From an uncultured Selenomonas sp. (GTDB lineage: Bacteria > Bacillota > Negativicutes > Selenomonadales > Selenomonadaceae): 24,929 nt of DNA. The notes beneath the pieces were generated by a model that saw nothing but the letters and a program-made list of their open reading frames with translations, made no database searches and was not told the DNA's origin. Numbering within the stretch: the first letter of the stretch is position 1; the number at the start of each line of letters is the position of its first letter. A program made the translations under genes and the position numbers. Positions 7,762 through 15,544 of this stretch are shown here, piece by piece. The DNA lies in assembly GCA_905373085.1 (NCBI GenBank), contig CAJPRR010000015.1:1-24929 (forward strand). Reading direction: 5' to 3'.

Positions 7762-8119
7762 TGTCCACTGGAGAGAAACTTTCTCTTCTGCGTCGAACAT
7801 GCGAGAAACATGCATCGCGCAGCGCCTCACAGCGTCCGCTTCGCAGGGATTCGAACTTTCATGGCAGTATAAGTATGATAGAACTTTACAAGGAAGCTTC
7901 TGCAAAAGTTTAAAAAATCCTGCTGTCTTTTTATACGTTTGCAAATATTTTGTCCGTGAGTCAAGGACAATGAGAATCTTTGGAAAAGAATAATATCTGC
8001 AAAATACGTATATGGGATTTTTCTCCCTGCTGCAGAAAGATACGCAAAGCGCACGAGGAAGAACGCGGCCGGCATGTTCCGTCGAGCCGGACTCACCTTG
8101 AGGCTCGTTCAGGCAAACA

Positions 8120-8165
8120 AAAATCCCGCCTGCCGCAGCTCTCGACCTGCGGCAGGCGGGATTTT
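8120..8165 (-). terminator. Strong terminator after the SGNH-hydrolase gene
   Basis: A 19-base perfect stem (AAAATCCCGCCTGCCGCAG with its complement) around an 8-base loop is followed on the minus strand by TTTTTGTTT. It lies about 95 bases past the stop of the minus-strand hydrolase gene and should end the ndh-hydrolase transcript. Confidence 0.9.
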
Positions 8166-8258
8166 CTATGACGGAAAATGTGGGAACGTGTGCGCTTGCT
8201 GGAAGCAATTCAGGCCTTCCAGGGACTTTTCTCCATAAATATTGACAAGAATCTCTTC

Positions 8259-9734
8259 TCAAAATTTTGGTGTGCGCAAGATCGGCTCGACCACCTGCGG
8301 AAATCTCGCTCGCAGGTAGTTGCTGATCGTCTCGCCGATGAAACGCTTCGCCGCGCTGTCGGGATGCAGTCCGTCGGTCGTGTAGATGTCCTCAAGCTGA
8401 CCCCGATCATCGGAGAGAACCGTCGTGACGTCGACGCAGTAGGGCTGCGACAAGATCCAGCGGTTGAGCGCCGCCTGCTCGTCGCTCCAGTTGGCGGGCG
8501 GGTTCTGCGCGTACTGCAGCTTGGCGATCTTCGCGGGATTGAGCGATGTGGCGGTCGCGAAAACGGGCGTGATGCCTTGCGCCGTGCACTTGTCGCGGAT
8601 GCGTGCGAGCACGGCGATGATGTCCGCCGCTCTTCCTCCCACGCGGTAGTTGTTCACGCCGCCCATGATGACGAGAATCTTCGGGCGAAAAGGCAGCACG
8701 TCGCGCTCGAAACGCGCCTCCATCGCCTCGACGGTATCGCCCGAGTAGCCAAGGTTCTTGATGGGAAAGGCCGCGTACGTTTCCCAGTCGTAGAGTGCGC
8801 GGTCAGGGCCGTAGACGACGGCGCCGCCGCCGTGCGTGATGCTGTCGCCGAGCGCAGCGACGACGACGGGGGACTTGACCTCGAAAGGCACGTTCTCCGA
8901 CCAGCCGCCGACGGGCTGATGCACCGCGTCGAGGGCGCGCACCTTCCAGTAGTAGCTGCCGGGCGTCGTGAAGCCGTAGGGGTCGTAACACGTAAGGTCG
9001 GTCGCGTAAAGCATGTGCAGAAGCTCCGGCTCCGTCCTGCCCCGCTTCCAGACAGAGACTTCGTACTCGGCTGCGCCCTGCACGGGAATCCACGAGTAGG
9101 TCGGATAGAGCGGCACATAGTCCATCTTCTGGAACTCGCTCGTCGGATGCGGCGCCGCAGGATCCTTCTCCGCCAGCTCGACGGCGGCGGGCGGCGAAAA
9201 AGCCGAGCGTGCATTGCCGTCGTAATCGAGCGCACGCACACGCCAATAGTGGTTCGCATCGAGCCAGCCGCGTCCTGCGAGCGCAATTTCCACGCCGTTG
9301 TTGAAGACGTGCGTATCGCGGTAGACGGCCTCCGCCTTGTCGCCCGCGCCCTCTTCGATGACGAACTCGTAGCGCACGGCGTCGGCGACGGGCTGCCACA
9401 GGAAGCGCAGCTTCTTCGGCAGCTTGCGCACGGCTTCCTTCGTCTCGGGATTCATGGACATCGGCGGCTTCGCGCCTTCTGCCGCCCTCTCGTCCGTTGG
9501 CTCATTCTTTGCATTCGCATCCGCCTCCACGGGAGCATTCGCCTCCTTCTGCGCCGTGTCGCGCTCCAGCACGATCGTGCGGTCCTTCGTCGCGGCATGC
9601 GCCGCGTATGCCTCGCCCAAGGTTGCCGCAGCCTCCGTGCGCTCCGCGCCCTGCGGCGAAAGGGCCGCCGCCGCAAGGCACAGAGCTAGGGCGGCGGCGC
9701 TTTTTTTCCAAAAGCAACGATATTTTCTTTGCAC
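8259..9734 (-). CDS. Exported SGNH/GDSL hydrolase with two fibronectin-III-like segments
   Basis: This 491-aa protein begins with a basic stretch (QRKYRCFWKK) and a hydrophobic segment ending near ERTEAA at about residue 36, consistent with a signal peptide. Residues about 50-100 are low-complexity. Two FN3-like repeats follow (about 105-185 and 210-287), each ending in a YWxVRALD strand (HYWRVRALD, YYWKVRALD). The SGNH hydrolase domain runs from about 288: block I GDSITHGGG (Ser298), block III GGVNNY (Asn361/362) and block V DGLHP (Asp454, His457). Such enzymes remove acyl groups from lipids or glycans; the substrate here is unknown. The GTG at 9734 starts 2 bases after the ndh stop, using GGAGGAG inside the end of ndh, so it is translationally coupled. 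Longer in-frame starts would lie inside ndh and lose the signal peptide. Confidence 0.85.
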   Translation of the reverse strand: MQRKYRCFWKKSAAALALCLAAAALSPQGAERTEAAATLGEAYAAHAATKDRTIVLERDTAQKEANAPVEADANAKNEPTDERAAEGAKPPMSMNPETKEAVRKLPKKLRFLWQPVADAVRYEFVIEEGAGDKAEAVYRDTHVFNNGVEIALAGRGWLDANHYWRVRALDYDGNARSAFSPPAAVELAEKDPAAPHPTSEFQKMDYVPLYPTYSWIPVQGAAEYEVSVWKRGRTEPELLHMLYATDLTCYDPYGFTTPGSYYWKVRALDAVHQPVGGWSENVPFEVKSPVVVAALGDSITHGGGAVVYGPDRALYDWETYAAFPIKNLGYSGDTVEAMEARFERDVLPFRPKILVIMGGVNNYRVGGRAADIIAVLARIRDKCTAQGITPVFATATSLNPAKIAKLQYAQNPPANWSDEQAALNRWILSQPYCVDVTTVLSDDRGQLEDIYTTDGLHPDSAAKRFIGETISNYLRARFPQVVEPILRTPKF

Positions 9735-9736
9735 AA

Positions 9737-11047
9737 TCAACCCTTCTCCTCCGGATCGAGCGGCATGGGCCGAAGCTCGCGCGACTCGTCGTATTGCATG
9801 TTCGTGATGATGCGGCCGAGACGCGTGCCCGACAGGAGGTTCCACGTCCACTTCAACAGCACCGTCGTGTTCGTATGTGCGCCCGCAAGCCGCAGCAGGT
9901 GGACGAACATCCAGACGACCCAAGCGACAAACCCCTTCATCTTCGTGCCGTTCATGTTGACGACAGCCTCCGTCCTGCCGATCGTCGCCATCGCGCCCTG
10001 ATCCTTGTAGCAGAAAGTCTCCAAGTTCTCGCCGCCCGCGATCAGACGCTTGATGTTTCGCGCGGCGACAACGGCTTCCTGCGTCGCCACGGGCGCGACC
10101 GTCGGCAGCGGGCGCTCCGTGCCATGGCAGAAGGAAGCGCAGTCGCCGATGGCGAAGATGTCGCGCTCGCCCTCGACCTGCAGCTTCTCGTTGACGATGA
10201 CGCGTCCCGCGCGGTCACACGCGAAGCCAAGCTTACTGATGATCGGCACCGCCTTGACGCCCGCCGCCCAAATGACCGTGTTCGTCGGGATGACCCGGCC
10301 GTCCTTCAAGGTCAGGCTGTTCTTGTCGCAGCCCGCGACCTGCGTGTTGAGCATGACCTCTATTCCCTTCTTCTCCAAGACGCGCACCGTTTCCTGCTGC
10401 AAATCGGGCGGCATCATGGGCAGAAGCCCGCCCGTCGCCTCGACGAGCTTGACGCTGATCTCGTCGGGCGAGAGATTGTGGTACTCATCCTTCATGATGA
10501 GGTTGATGACCTCGGCCAAAGAGCCTGCGAGTTCGACGCCCGTCGGTCCGCCGCCGACGACGACAAAGTTCAGCATGCGGCGGCGCTCCTCCTCGCTCTT
10601 CTCGATCTTGTTGGCACGCTCGAACATGTGGATGACATGATTGCGGATGTGCAGAGCCTCCTGCAGCGTCTTCATCGGGAAGGAATTCTCCTCGACGCTC
10701 TCCATGCCGAAGAAGTTCGTTGTCGCACCTGCCGCAAGAATCACATAGTCGTAAGGGATCTCGCCGTGGTTCGTGATGACGACCTTGCGCTCCTTGTCGA
10801 GGCCGCGGAGCTTTGCCATGAAGAGATCGACGTTCTTGTTATGGCGGAAGAAGGAGCGGATCGGATAGGCGATCTCGTCGGTCGAAAGAAGCGAAGTCGC
10901 GAGCTGATAGAGCAGCGGCTGAAAAAGATGGAAATTGCGCCGGTCGATGATCGTGATGTCGAGGCTCTTGTCCTTCGCCAGTTCGCGCACGGCCTTGACT
11001 CCGCCGAATCCTGCGCCGACGACGACGATGCGTGTTTTGTTGCTCAT
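9737..11047 (-). CDS. ndh: Type II NADH:quinone oxidoreductase (NDH-2)
   Basis: This 436-aa flavoprotein passes electrons from NADH to quinone at the membrane without pumping protons. Two Rossmann motifs are visible: VVVGAGFGG at about 8-16 (FAD) and VVVGGGPTGVELAG at about 162-175 (NADH). The FAD-binding IFAIGDCA is at about 297-304 and the quinone-site-like PVATQEAVVAARN at about 319-331. The C-terminal region at about 371-406 (KGFVAWVVWMFVHLLRLAG onward) is the amphipathic membrane-anchoring part. The ATG at 11047 has GGAAGGGAG upstream. It leads a two-gene unit with the SGNH hydrolase. Length and motifs are normal for the family. Confidence 0.94.
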   Translation of the reverse strand: MSNKTRIVVVGAGFGGVKAVRELAKDKSLDITIIDRRNFHLFQPLLYQLATSLLSTDEIAYPIRSFFRHNKNVDLFMAKLRGLDKERKVVITNHGEIPYDYVILAAGATTNFFGMESVEENSFPMKTLQEALHIRNHVIHMFERANKIEKSEEERRRMLNFVVVGGGPTGVELAGSLAEVINLIMKDEYHNLSPDEISVKLVEATGGLLPMMPPDLQQETVRVLEKKGIEVMLNTQVAGCDKNSLTLKDGRVIPTNTVIWAAGVKAVPIISKLGFACDRAGRVIVNEKLQVEGERDIFAIGDCASFCHGTERPLPTVAPVATQEAVVAARNIKRLIAGGENLETFCYKDQGAMATIGRTEAVVNMNGTKMKGFVAWVVWMFVHLLRLAGAHTNTTVLLKWTWNLLSGTRLGRIITNMQYDESRELRPMPLDPEEKG

Positions 11048-11182
11048 GGTCTTTCTCCCTTCCTGGGTGCGGGGAACTTCCCCGACTTGGCAGCAGCGCG
11101 TAAGAAGCGCCGCCCGATTCGGCGGTCATCATTCGCTCTGCGTCTGAAAAACTTATTGACATATAAATTTTATATATAGAAA

Positions 11183-11216
11183 AAGCGGCGCGGAGGTCAT
11201 GTCCTCCGCGCCGCTT
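11183..11216 (-). terminator. Terminator after the glyoxalase gene
   Basis: AAGCGGCGCGGAGG and CCTCCGCGCCGCTT form a 14-base perfect stem with a 6-base loop. On the minus strand it is followed by TTTTTCTATATAT. It lies about 100 bases past the glyoxalase stop and closes the topB-to-glyoxalase series. Confidence 0.9.
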
Positions 11217-11315
11217 CCGCTTCCCTATGGCTCTTCCGCTTGCTTGTCAAATCCTGCATCCTTGATCCTTCCCTTTTCCCATGCCCATACAGAAACTCCA
11301 AGCGAATCGCCGCAT

Positions 11316-11681
11316 TCACTGCTTCGGCAGGACTTCGAGCCAATAGCCGTCGGGATCGCTGATGAAGTAGATGCCCATCGCCGCATTTTCGTAGCAGATG
11401 CAGCCCATCTCCTCGTGCAGCTTGTGCGCCGCCGCAAAGTCGTCGACGCCGAAAGCGAGGTGGAACTCGTTGTCGCCGAGATCGTACGGCTCCTCGCGCC
11501 CCTTGAGCCACGTCAGCTCCAGCTCGTGCGGCGTCGAGCCGCCGTCGCCAAGGTAGACGAGCGTGAAATCGGGCAGCTCCTTGCGGCGCACTTCCTTGAG
11601 TCCAAGCGCCTTCTCGTAGAAGGCAAGCGAGCGTGCGAGGTCGCGCACGTTGATGTTGTTGTGCAGAAATTTGAACTTCAT
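11316..11681 (-). CDS. gloA: Glyoxalase I / VOC-fold lyase
   Basis: This 121-aa protein is a short bacterial glyoxalase I of the vicinal oxygen chelate fold, which isomerises the hemithioacetal of methylglyoxal and a thiol. Four candidate metal ligands appear in the expected places: His7 (FLHNNI), Glu55 (LELTW), His74 (EFHLAF) and Glu116 (WLEVLP). It lacks the extra loops of the zinc-type enzymes, suggesting the Ni/Co class (inference). The ATG at 11681 has GAGGAGAC upstream and lies 10 bases after the helicase stop, so it is read as the last gene of that run. Whether it acts on glutathione or another thiol cannot be told; VOC relatives with other substrates are possible. Confidence 0.85.
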   Translation of the reverse strand: MKFKFLHNNINVRDLARSLAFYEKALGLKEVRRKELPDFTLVYLGDGGSTPHELELTWLKGREEPYDLGDNEFHLAFGVDDFAAAHKLHEEMGCICYENAAMGIYFISDPDGYWLEVLPKQ

Positions 11682-11691
11682 ATATGTCTCC

Positions 11692-13917
11692 TCACTTCTC
11701 CATGTCGAAGAATGCGAAATTCTTGCAATAGTCGATGACGAGGAACTCTTCCTTGTCCCTGCCCGAGCCATCCCAATCCGCGCAGAAGCGCATGCCTCTG
11801 CCAAGCATCTGGCTGAACTTGCTCAGCGAGTGCACCTTGCGGAAGAAGACGAGGTTCACGACGGACGGCATGTCAAAGCCCGTGTCCAAGACGTCGACGG
11901 AAACGGCGATCGTCAGCTGCTCATCGGGCAGCGTGAACGCCTCCACCGCCTCGGCGAGATCGGGCGTGCGTGCATCGAGCGCCCGGATGAAGTCGGCGCC
12001 GTACTCGGGATGGAGCCGCTGGAAGATGAAGGCGATCGCCTTCGCCTGCAGGCTGTTCTTCGCGAAGATGATCGTCTTGCCGAGCTTGCCGTCCTGCCTT
12101 CTTATGCCGTGCTGCAAAAGGTTTTCCAGCATCGCCTGAATCTTTTCCTCGCTGAAGAGCCAGTTGTTCACGGCGGGCACGTCGAAATCCTTGCTCGCGA
12201 TCACGCCCGTATCGGAATACTCCATCTCGGCGATTGTGCGCTGCTCAGCCGTAAGGTCGGTATAGTGAAGGTGCGGCTTCATGATGCCTTCGGGCGCCTC
12301 GTCGCGAAGCGTGAAGTCAACGAGCCAGCCATCGCGGCGCGCCTCTGCCAGACTGTAAGCAAAGGTCGGCTCGCCGGGTGCGAGATCGTAGAAGCGGTAG
12401 ACGTCCTCCTCGCCCGGCGCCATGGGAGCAAGCGACGAGAAGCCCAAGAGGATTGCATCGAAATAATTCAAGAGGATGAAATGGTCTTCGTAGATGCTCG
12501 GATGCGATTCGTCGATGACGACGAGGTCGAAGTGTGCAGGGTCGTAGAGCCGCGCCCCCGTCTCCGTGCGGCTCTCGTTCACGGCGTCCATCATGACGGT
12601 CGCCGTCGCAAAAGCGATGTCCGCCTGCGCCTCTTCGCGCACATCGCCGAGGAGGTCGACGAGCTTCGCGTCGGGCAGCAGCATGCGAAACTGTGCACAA
12701 GCCTGGTGCACGAGTTCTTCGCGATCGGCGAGATAGAGCGCCTTGCCGATCGCCTTCTGCTGGAGCAGCGCCTCGATGGCGCCCGCTGCCATGCGCGTCT
12801 TGCCCGTGCCCGGCGGCGTGGAGACGAGGAGACGGCGCATCCCCTTGTGGACATCCTCGCAGATGTGCCAGACGGCTTCCTGCTGATACGGGCGGTTCAC
12901 GATGTCGCCCGAGAGGTCGGGGTGAGACTCGGGATCGTAAGAGCGGCGGAAGCTCATGCGCCGCTCCAAGTCAGTGCGCGAGAAGCAGCCGTGGACGCGG
13001 CGCAGGACGCCGCGCCGTTCGTTCAAGAACCAGCATTTCCCTTCCCGCAGGACGAAGATGAACGGGCGCTCGCCATGCAGCTTCTCTATCGCCGTCGCCC
13101 ACTCCTTCGCTTGGGAGAGGCCGTCTTCTGCGGAGTGCGCCGCCGCCTTGACCGCCATGACGGCGAGCGGCTTTCCCGCCTCGTCCGCAAAGAGGATATC
13201 GACCGTCAGGCTCTTGCCCGCCCCTTCGATCTCCTTGTTCATGAAGCAGTCTTTGTCCAAGGTCCAGCCCGCCTGTGCGCCATCGACCAGCAGGTAGCGG
13301 CCGCGGCACTCGGCGACGAGGTCGGCGGACACCGTGACGGCGCTGCCGTTCCTGTTCTTTTGACGCAGCTCGGCGAGCTGTCTCGCCAGCTCGCGGTTCT
13401 TCTTGCGCTGCGGCAAAAGCGCGCCGCCCTCAAACGGCTCCTTGTAAATCTCCAAGAGCTTCAAAGGCTCCGCATTCGCCTCCTTGCCGCCCTTCGGCAG
13501 AAGACGCTCATCGAAGGGGCGCGGCGAAAAATCGGCCGCGTAGCATGCCGCCATCCACGAAAGAGCGGCGTGCAGTCCGCGCAGCGCGAGCACGGCCGCT
13601 TCACGAGAGACGTCCAAGCCGCGGTAAGCGACAATGTTGCCGAGATGCAGGATGTAATGCACGAGAGAATCCATTCCCTCGGGACGCAGTTTCTTAAGCG
13701 TCGGCTCATGTATGAGGCGTGCAACCGCCTCGCGATACGGCAGCGCAAGCCCCGCATCGTGCGTGAACATCCAGCGCACCGCCAGCTTGACCGCACGCTC
13801 CGCCAAAATCACGCACTTCGGATAGGAAGCGCCGAATTGCCGCTCCGCTTCCATCGCGACCTTCGCAATCGCCTTGTAATCCTTTTGCCCCAACAAGAAA
13901 TCAAAATTTGATGCCAT
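11692..13917 (-). CDS. Orphan HsdR-like SF2 helicase, truncated and with degenerate nuclease site
   Basis: This 741-aa protein resembles type I restriction subunit R of the DUF4145-containing kind. A DUF4145-like helical region is at about 1-120, an HSDR_N nuclease-like region at about 195-310, then helicase motif I STPPGTGKT (366-374), motif II DESH (469-472), motif III region FSSLAP (493-498) and motif VI QMLGRGMR (703-710). HsdR proteins normally have Glu-Ala-Lys in the nuclease core, DEAH, and LTATP; here they read AVK (255-257, after Asp240), DESH and FSSLAP. The protein stops right after the helicase core (LVIDYCKNFAFFDMEK), without the usual HsdR C-terminal domain. No hsdM or hsdS is adjacent. 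The ATG at 13917 (GTGAGGAC upstream) is preferred; an in-frame TTG at 14007 overlaps the previous stop. It may be an ATP-dependent translocase without cutting activity. Confidence 0.8.
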   Translation of the reverse strand: MASNFDFLLGQKDYKAIAKVAMEAERQFGASYPKCVILAERAVKLAVRWMFTHDAGLALPYREAVARLIHEPTLKKLRPEGMDSLVHYILHLGNIVAYRGLDVSREAAVLALRGLHAALSWMAACYAADFSPRPFDERLLPKGGKEANAEPLKLLEIYKEPFEGGALLPQRKKNRELARQLAELRQKNRNGSAVTVSADLVAECRGRYLLVDGAQAGWTLDKDCFMNKEIEGAGKSLTVDILFADEAGKPLAVMAVKAAAHSAEDGLSQAKEWATAIEKLHGERPFIFVLREGKCWFLNERRGVLRRVHGCFSRTDLERRMSFRRSYDPESHPDLSGDIVNRPYQQEAVWHICEDVHKGMRRLLVSTPPGTGKTRMAAGAIEALLQQKAIGKALYLADREELVHQACAQFRMLLPDAKLVDLLGDVREEAQADIAFATATVMMDAVNESRTETGARLYDPAHFDLVVIDESHPSIYEDHFILLNYFDAILLGFSSLAPMAPGEEDVYRFYDLAPGEPTFAYSLAEARRDGWLVDFTLRDEAPEGIMKPHLHYTDLTAEQRTIAEMEYSDTGVIASKDFDVPAVNNWLFSEEKIQAMLENLLQHGIRRQDGKLGKTIIFAKNSLQAKAIAFIFQRLHPEYGADFIRALDARTPDLAEAVEAFTLPDEQLTIAVSVDVLDTGFDMPSVVNLVFFRKVHSLSKFSQMLGRGMRFCADWDGSGRDKEEFLVIDYCKNFAFFDMEK

Positions 13918-14003
13918 GTCCTCACCGTTCTTTCCCTGCTCCGGCTGCGGCGGAAGCATCTTCCCCGACAACCCCGGCTTCCCTCGCGGGAATCTTCCCT
14001 CTA

Positions 14004-15425
14004 TCAACTCTTTCGAACGCCTCTCCCATCCCTGCGGCGTCCGGCTATATGCCTTGCGGCGTCAGCCTTGCACGACTGCGTGAGATCGACGATCTCAACA
14101 TGCTCCTTCTGCGGCTCGTGTCCGAGGCGGCAAAGGACGCGCGTGACGCGCACGCCCTCGGTCTCCTCGACGAAGAACTGCGCATCACCGAAAGCCGCTT
14201 TCTGTCCGACGCGCGGCGGGTTTTCGACGTGCGCCGAGAGCCAGCCGCCCACGCTGTCGATCTCCTCCTCATCTATGTTGACTTCCAAGATGTCCTCAAG
14301 CTCCTCCAAGAGCATCTTGGCATCGACGGAGTAAAGGCACGCGCCCCTCTTTTCCACCAAGGGACGATCCGTATCGAACTCATCCTGTATGTCGCCGACG
14401 ATTTCCTCGATGACGTCCTCAATCGTGACCATGCCCGCCGTGCCGCCGTACTCATCGACGACGATGGCAAGCTGCGAACGCTCCTGCTGCATCGTCTGCA
14501 GAAGGCGGCTGACCGCCATGACCTCGGGCACGATGAGCACATGACGCGCAAGCTTTCTAAGATCAGGATCTTCCTTCTTGTAGAGCGTCTGCACGAAGTC
14601 CTTGATGTGCAGAAAGCCGATGATGTTGTCCTTGCCCCCGTCGCAGATCGGATAGCGCGTAAGCCTTTCCTCCATCGCCGTCCTCATGTTTTCCTCCAAG
14701 GAATCCTCAAGGTCGAGGCAGATCATGTCCGTGCGCGGAATCATGATCTCGCGCACGGACAGATCGGCGAAGTCGAACACATTGTCGACAAATTCCAGCT
14801 CCGTCTTGTCGATGAACCCTTGCCGGTGGCTCTCCTCCATGAGGACGCGGATCTCCTCTTCCGTATGCGCCACATCCTCCTCCTTCGTCACGACAGAAAA
14901 GCCCATGCGTTCCTCCGCCCAATTCGCGACGTGGTTCAAGAGCCAGACGAAAGGATACATGACGCGTTGAAAGGCGAGGAGCGGCAAGGCGACCGTGAGA
15001 GCGACGCTCTCGACCTTGCGGATCGCGACGTTCTTCGGAATCAGCTCGCCGCCCACGATGTGCAGCGATGTGATGAGAAAGAATGCTATGGCGAAGGAAA
15101 TGGTCTCAACCGCGCTTTCGGGCACGCCGAGCCACAAAAATATCGGATACAGCAAGGACGCGACGACAGGCTCGCCGAGCCAGCCGAGTCCCAAGGACAC
15201 GATGGTGATGCCGAGCTGCGTGACGGAAAGAGCCACGTCGAGGCGATCGGCCAGCTTCTTCGCGTAGGAAGCGCGGCGGTTGCCCTCGGCGATGAGCACA
15301 TCGAGGCGCGAGCTGCGCATCTTGACGATGGAGAACTCCGCCGCGACGAAGAACGCATTGCCGAAGACGAGCAGGAAGACGACGACGATCTTCAATGCCA
15401 ATAAAAAAGGATCTTCCAAGAACAC
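14004..15425 (-). CDS. CNNM/HlyC-CorC family membrane protein with CBS pair
   Basis: This 473-aa protein has the standard layout of the family formerly called haemolysin C/CorC: an N-terminal DUF21 membrane domain (about 1-190, four hydrophobic segments, with [15 protein letters not shown] and [12 protein letters not shown]), a CBS domain pair at about 210-335 ([11 protein letters not shown] to [25 protein letters not shown]) and a C-terminal CorC_HlyC domain (about 350-430). Members are implicated in Mg2+/Co2+ transport; true haemolysis is doubtful. The start is uncertain: GTG at 15425 gives the longest frame, while TTG at 15419 has a better-spaced GGGGGAG. It follows topB by about 120 bases and precedes the helicase by 86 bases. 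The last ~25 residues are basic and look non-conserved. Confidence 0.9.
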   Translation of the reverse strand: MFLEDPFLLALKIVVVFLLVFGNAFFVAAEFSIVKMRSSRLDVLIAEGNRRASYAKKLADRLDVALSVTQLGITIVSLGLGWLGEPVVASLLYPIFLWLGVPESAVETISFAIAFFLITSLHIVGGELIPKNVAIRKVESVALTVALPLLAFQRVMYPFVWLLNHVANWAEERMGFSVVTKEEDVAHTEEEIRVLMEESHRQGFIDKTELEFVDNVFDFADLSVREIMIPRTDMICLDLEDSLEENMRTAMEERLTRYPICDGGKDNIIGFLHIKDFVQTLYKKEDPDLRKLARHVLIVPEVMAVSRLLQTMQQERSQLAIVVDEYGGTAGMVTIEDVIEEIVGDIQDEFDTDRPLVEKRGACLYSVDAKMLLEELEDILEVNIDEEEIDSVGGWLSAHVENPPRVGQKAAFGDAQFFVEETEGVRVTRVLCRLGHEPQKEHVEIVDLTQSCKADAARHIAGRRRDGRGVRKS

Positions 15426-15544
15426 TCCCCCATCAAAAGGCAGTACGGCGGCAGGGAGAAGCCTCCCGTTCGCTCAAAATGCGTCATGCCGCTCCTCCAA
15501 CGAAGAGGTTGAGAGGATTCGCCGACATATCTCTTTCTTTTATT

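Larger units (their letters stand above)
7650..8119. other. Intergenic region without a supportable gene
   Basis: About 610 bases separate the chemoreceptor from the SGNH-hydrolase gene. The stretch up to 8119 holds the chemoreceptor leader with palindrome GACGCACGTGCGTC (7668-7681), a 9-base tandem repeat (7726-7761), and AT-richer DNA with short reading frames that lack ribosome sites and family resemblance. I see no RNA gene. A consensus sigma-28 promoter for the chemoreceptor was looked for and not found. Confidence 0.6.

Noticed and set aside
7846..7856. GGGATTCGAAC, which looks like the T-loop of a tRNA on the minus strand.
   Set aside because: The flanking bases do not form a T-stem, no CCA or acceptor pairing follows, and no anticodon arm is found. 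At most an attachment-site remnant, with no integrase near.
7716..7913. A 65-codon frame with Leu-Lys-Pro repeats.
   Set aside because: The repeats come from the 9-base tandem tract; there is no ribosome site and the remainder is not protein-like.
11156..11180. TTGACA followed by AT-rich bases on the plus strand at 11156.
   Set aside because: No plus-strand gene or RNA-like structure follows; the AT tract is better explained as the tail of the minus-strand terminator and the ndh upstream region.
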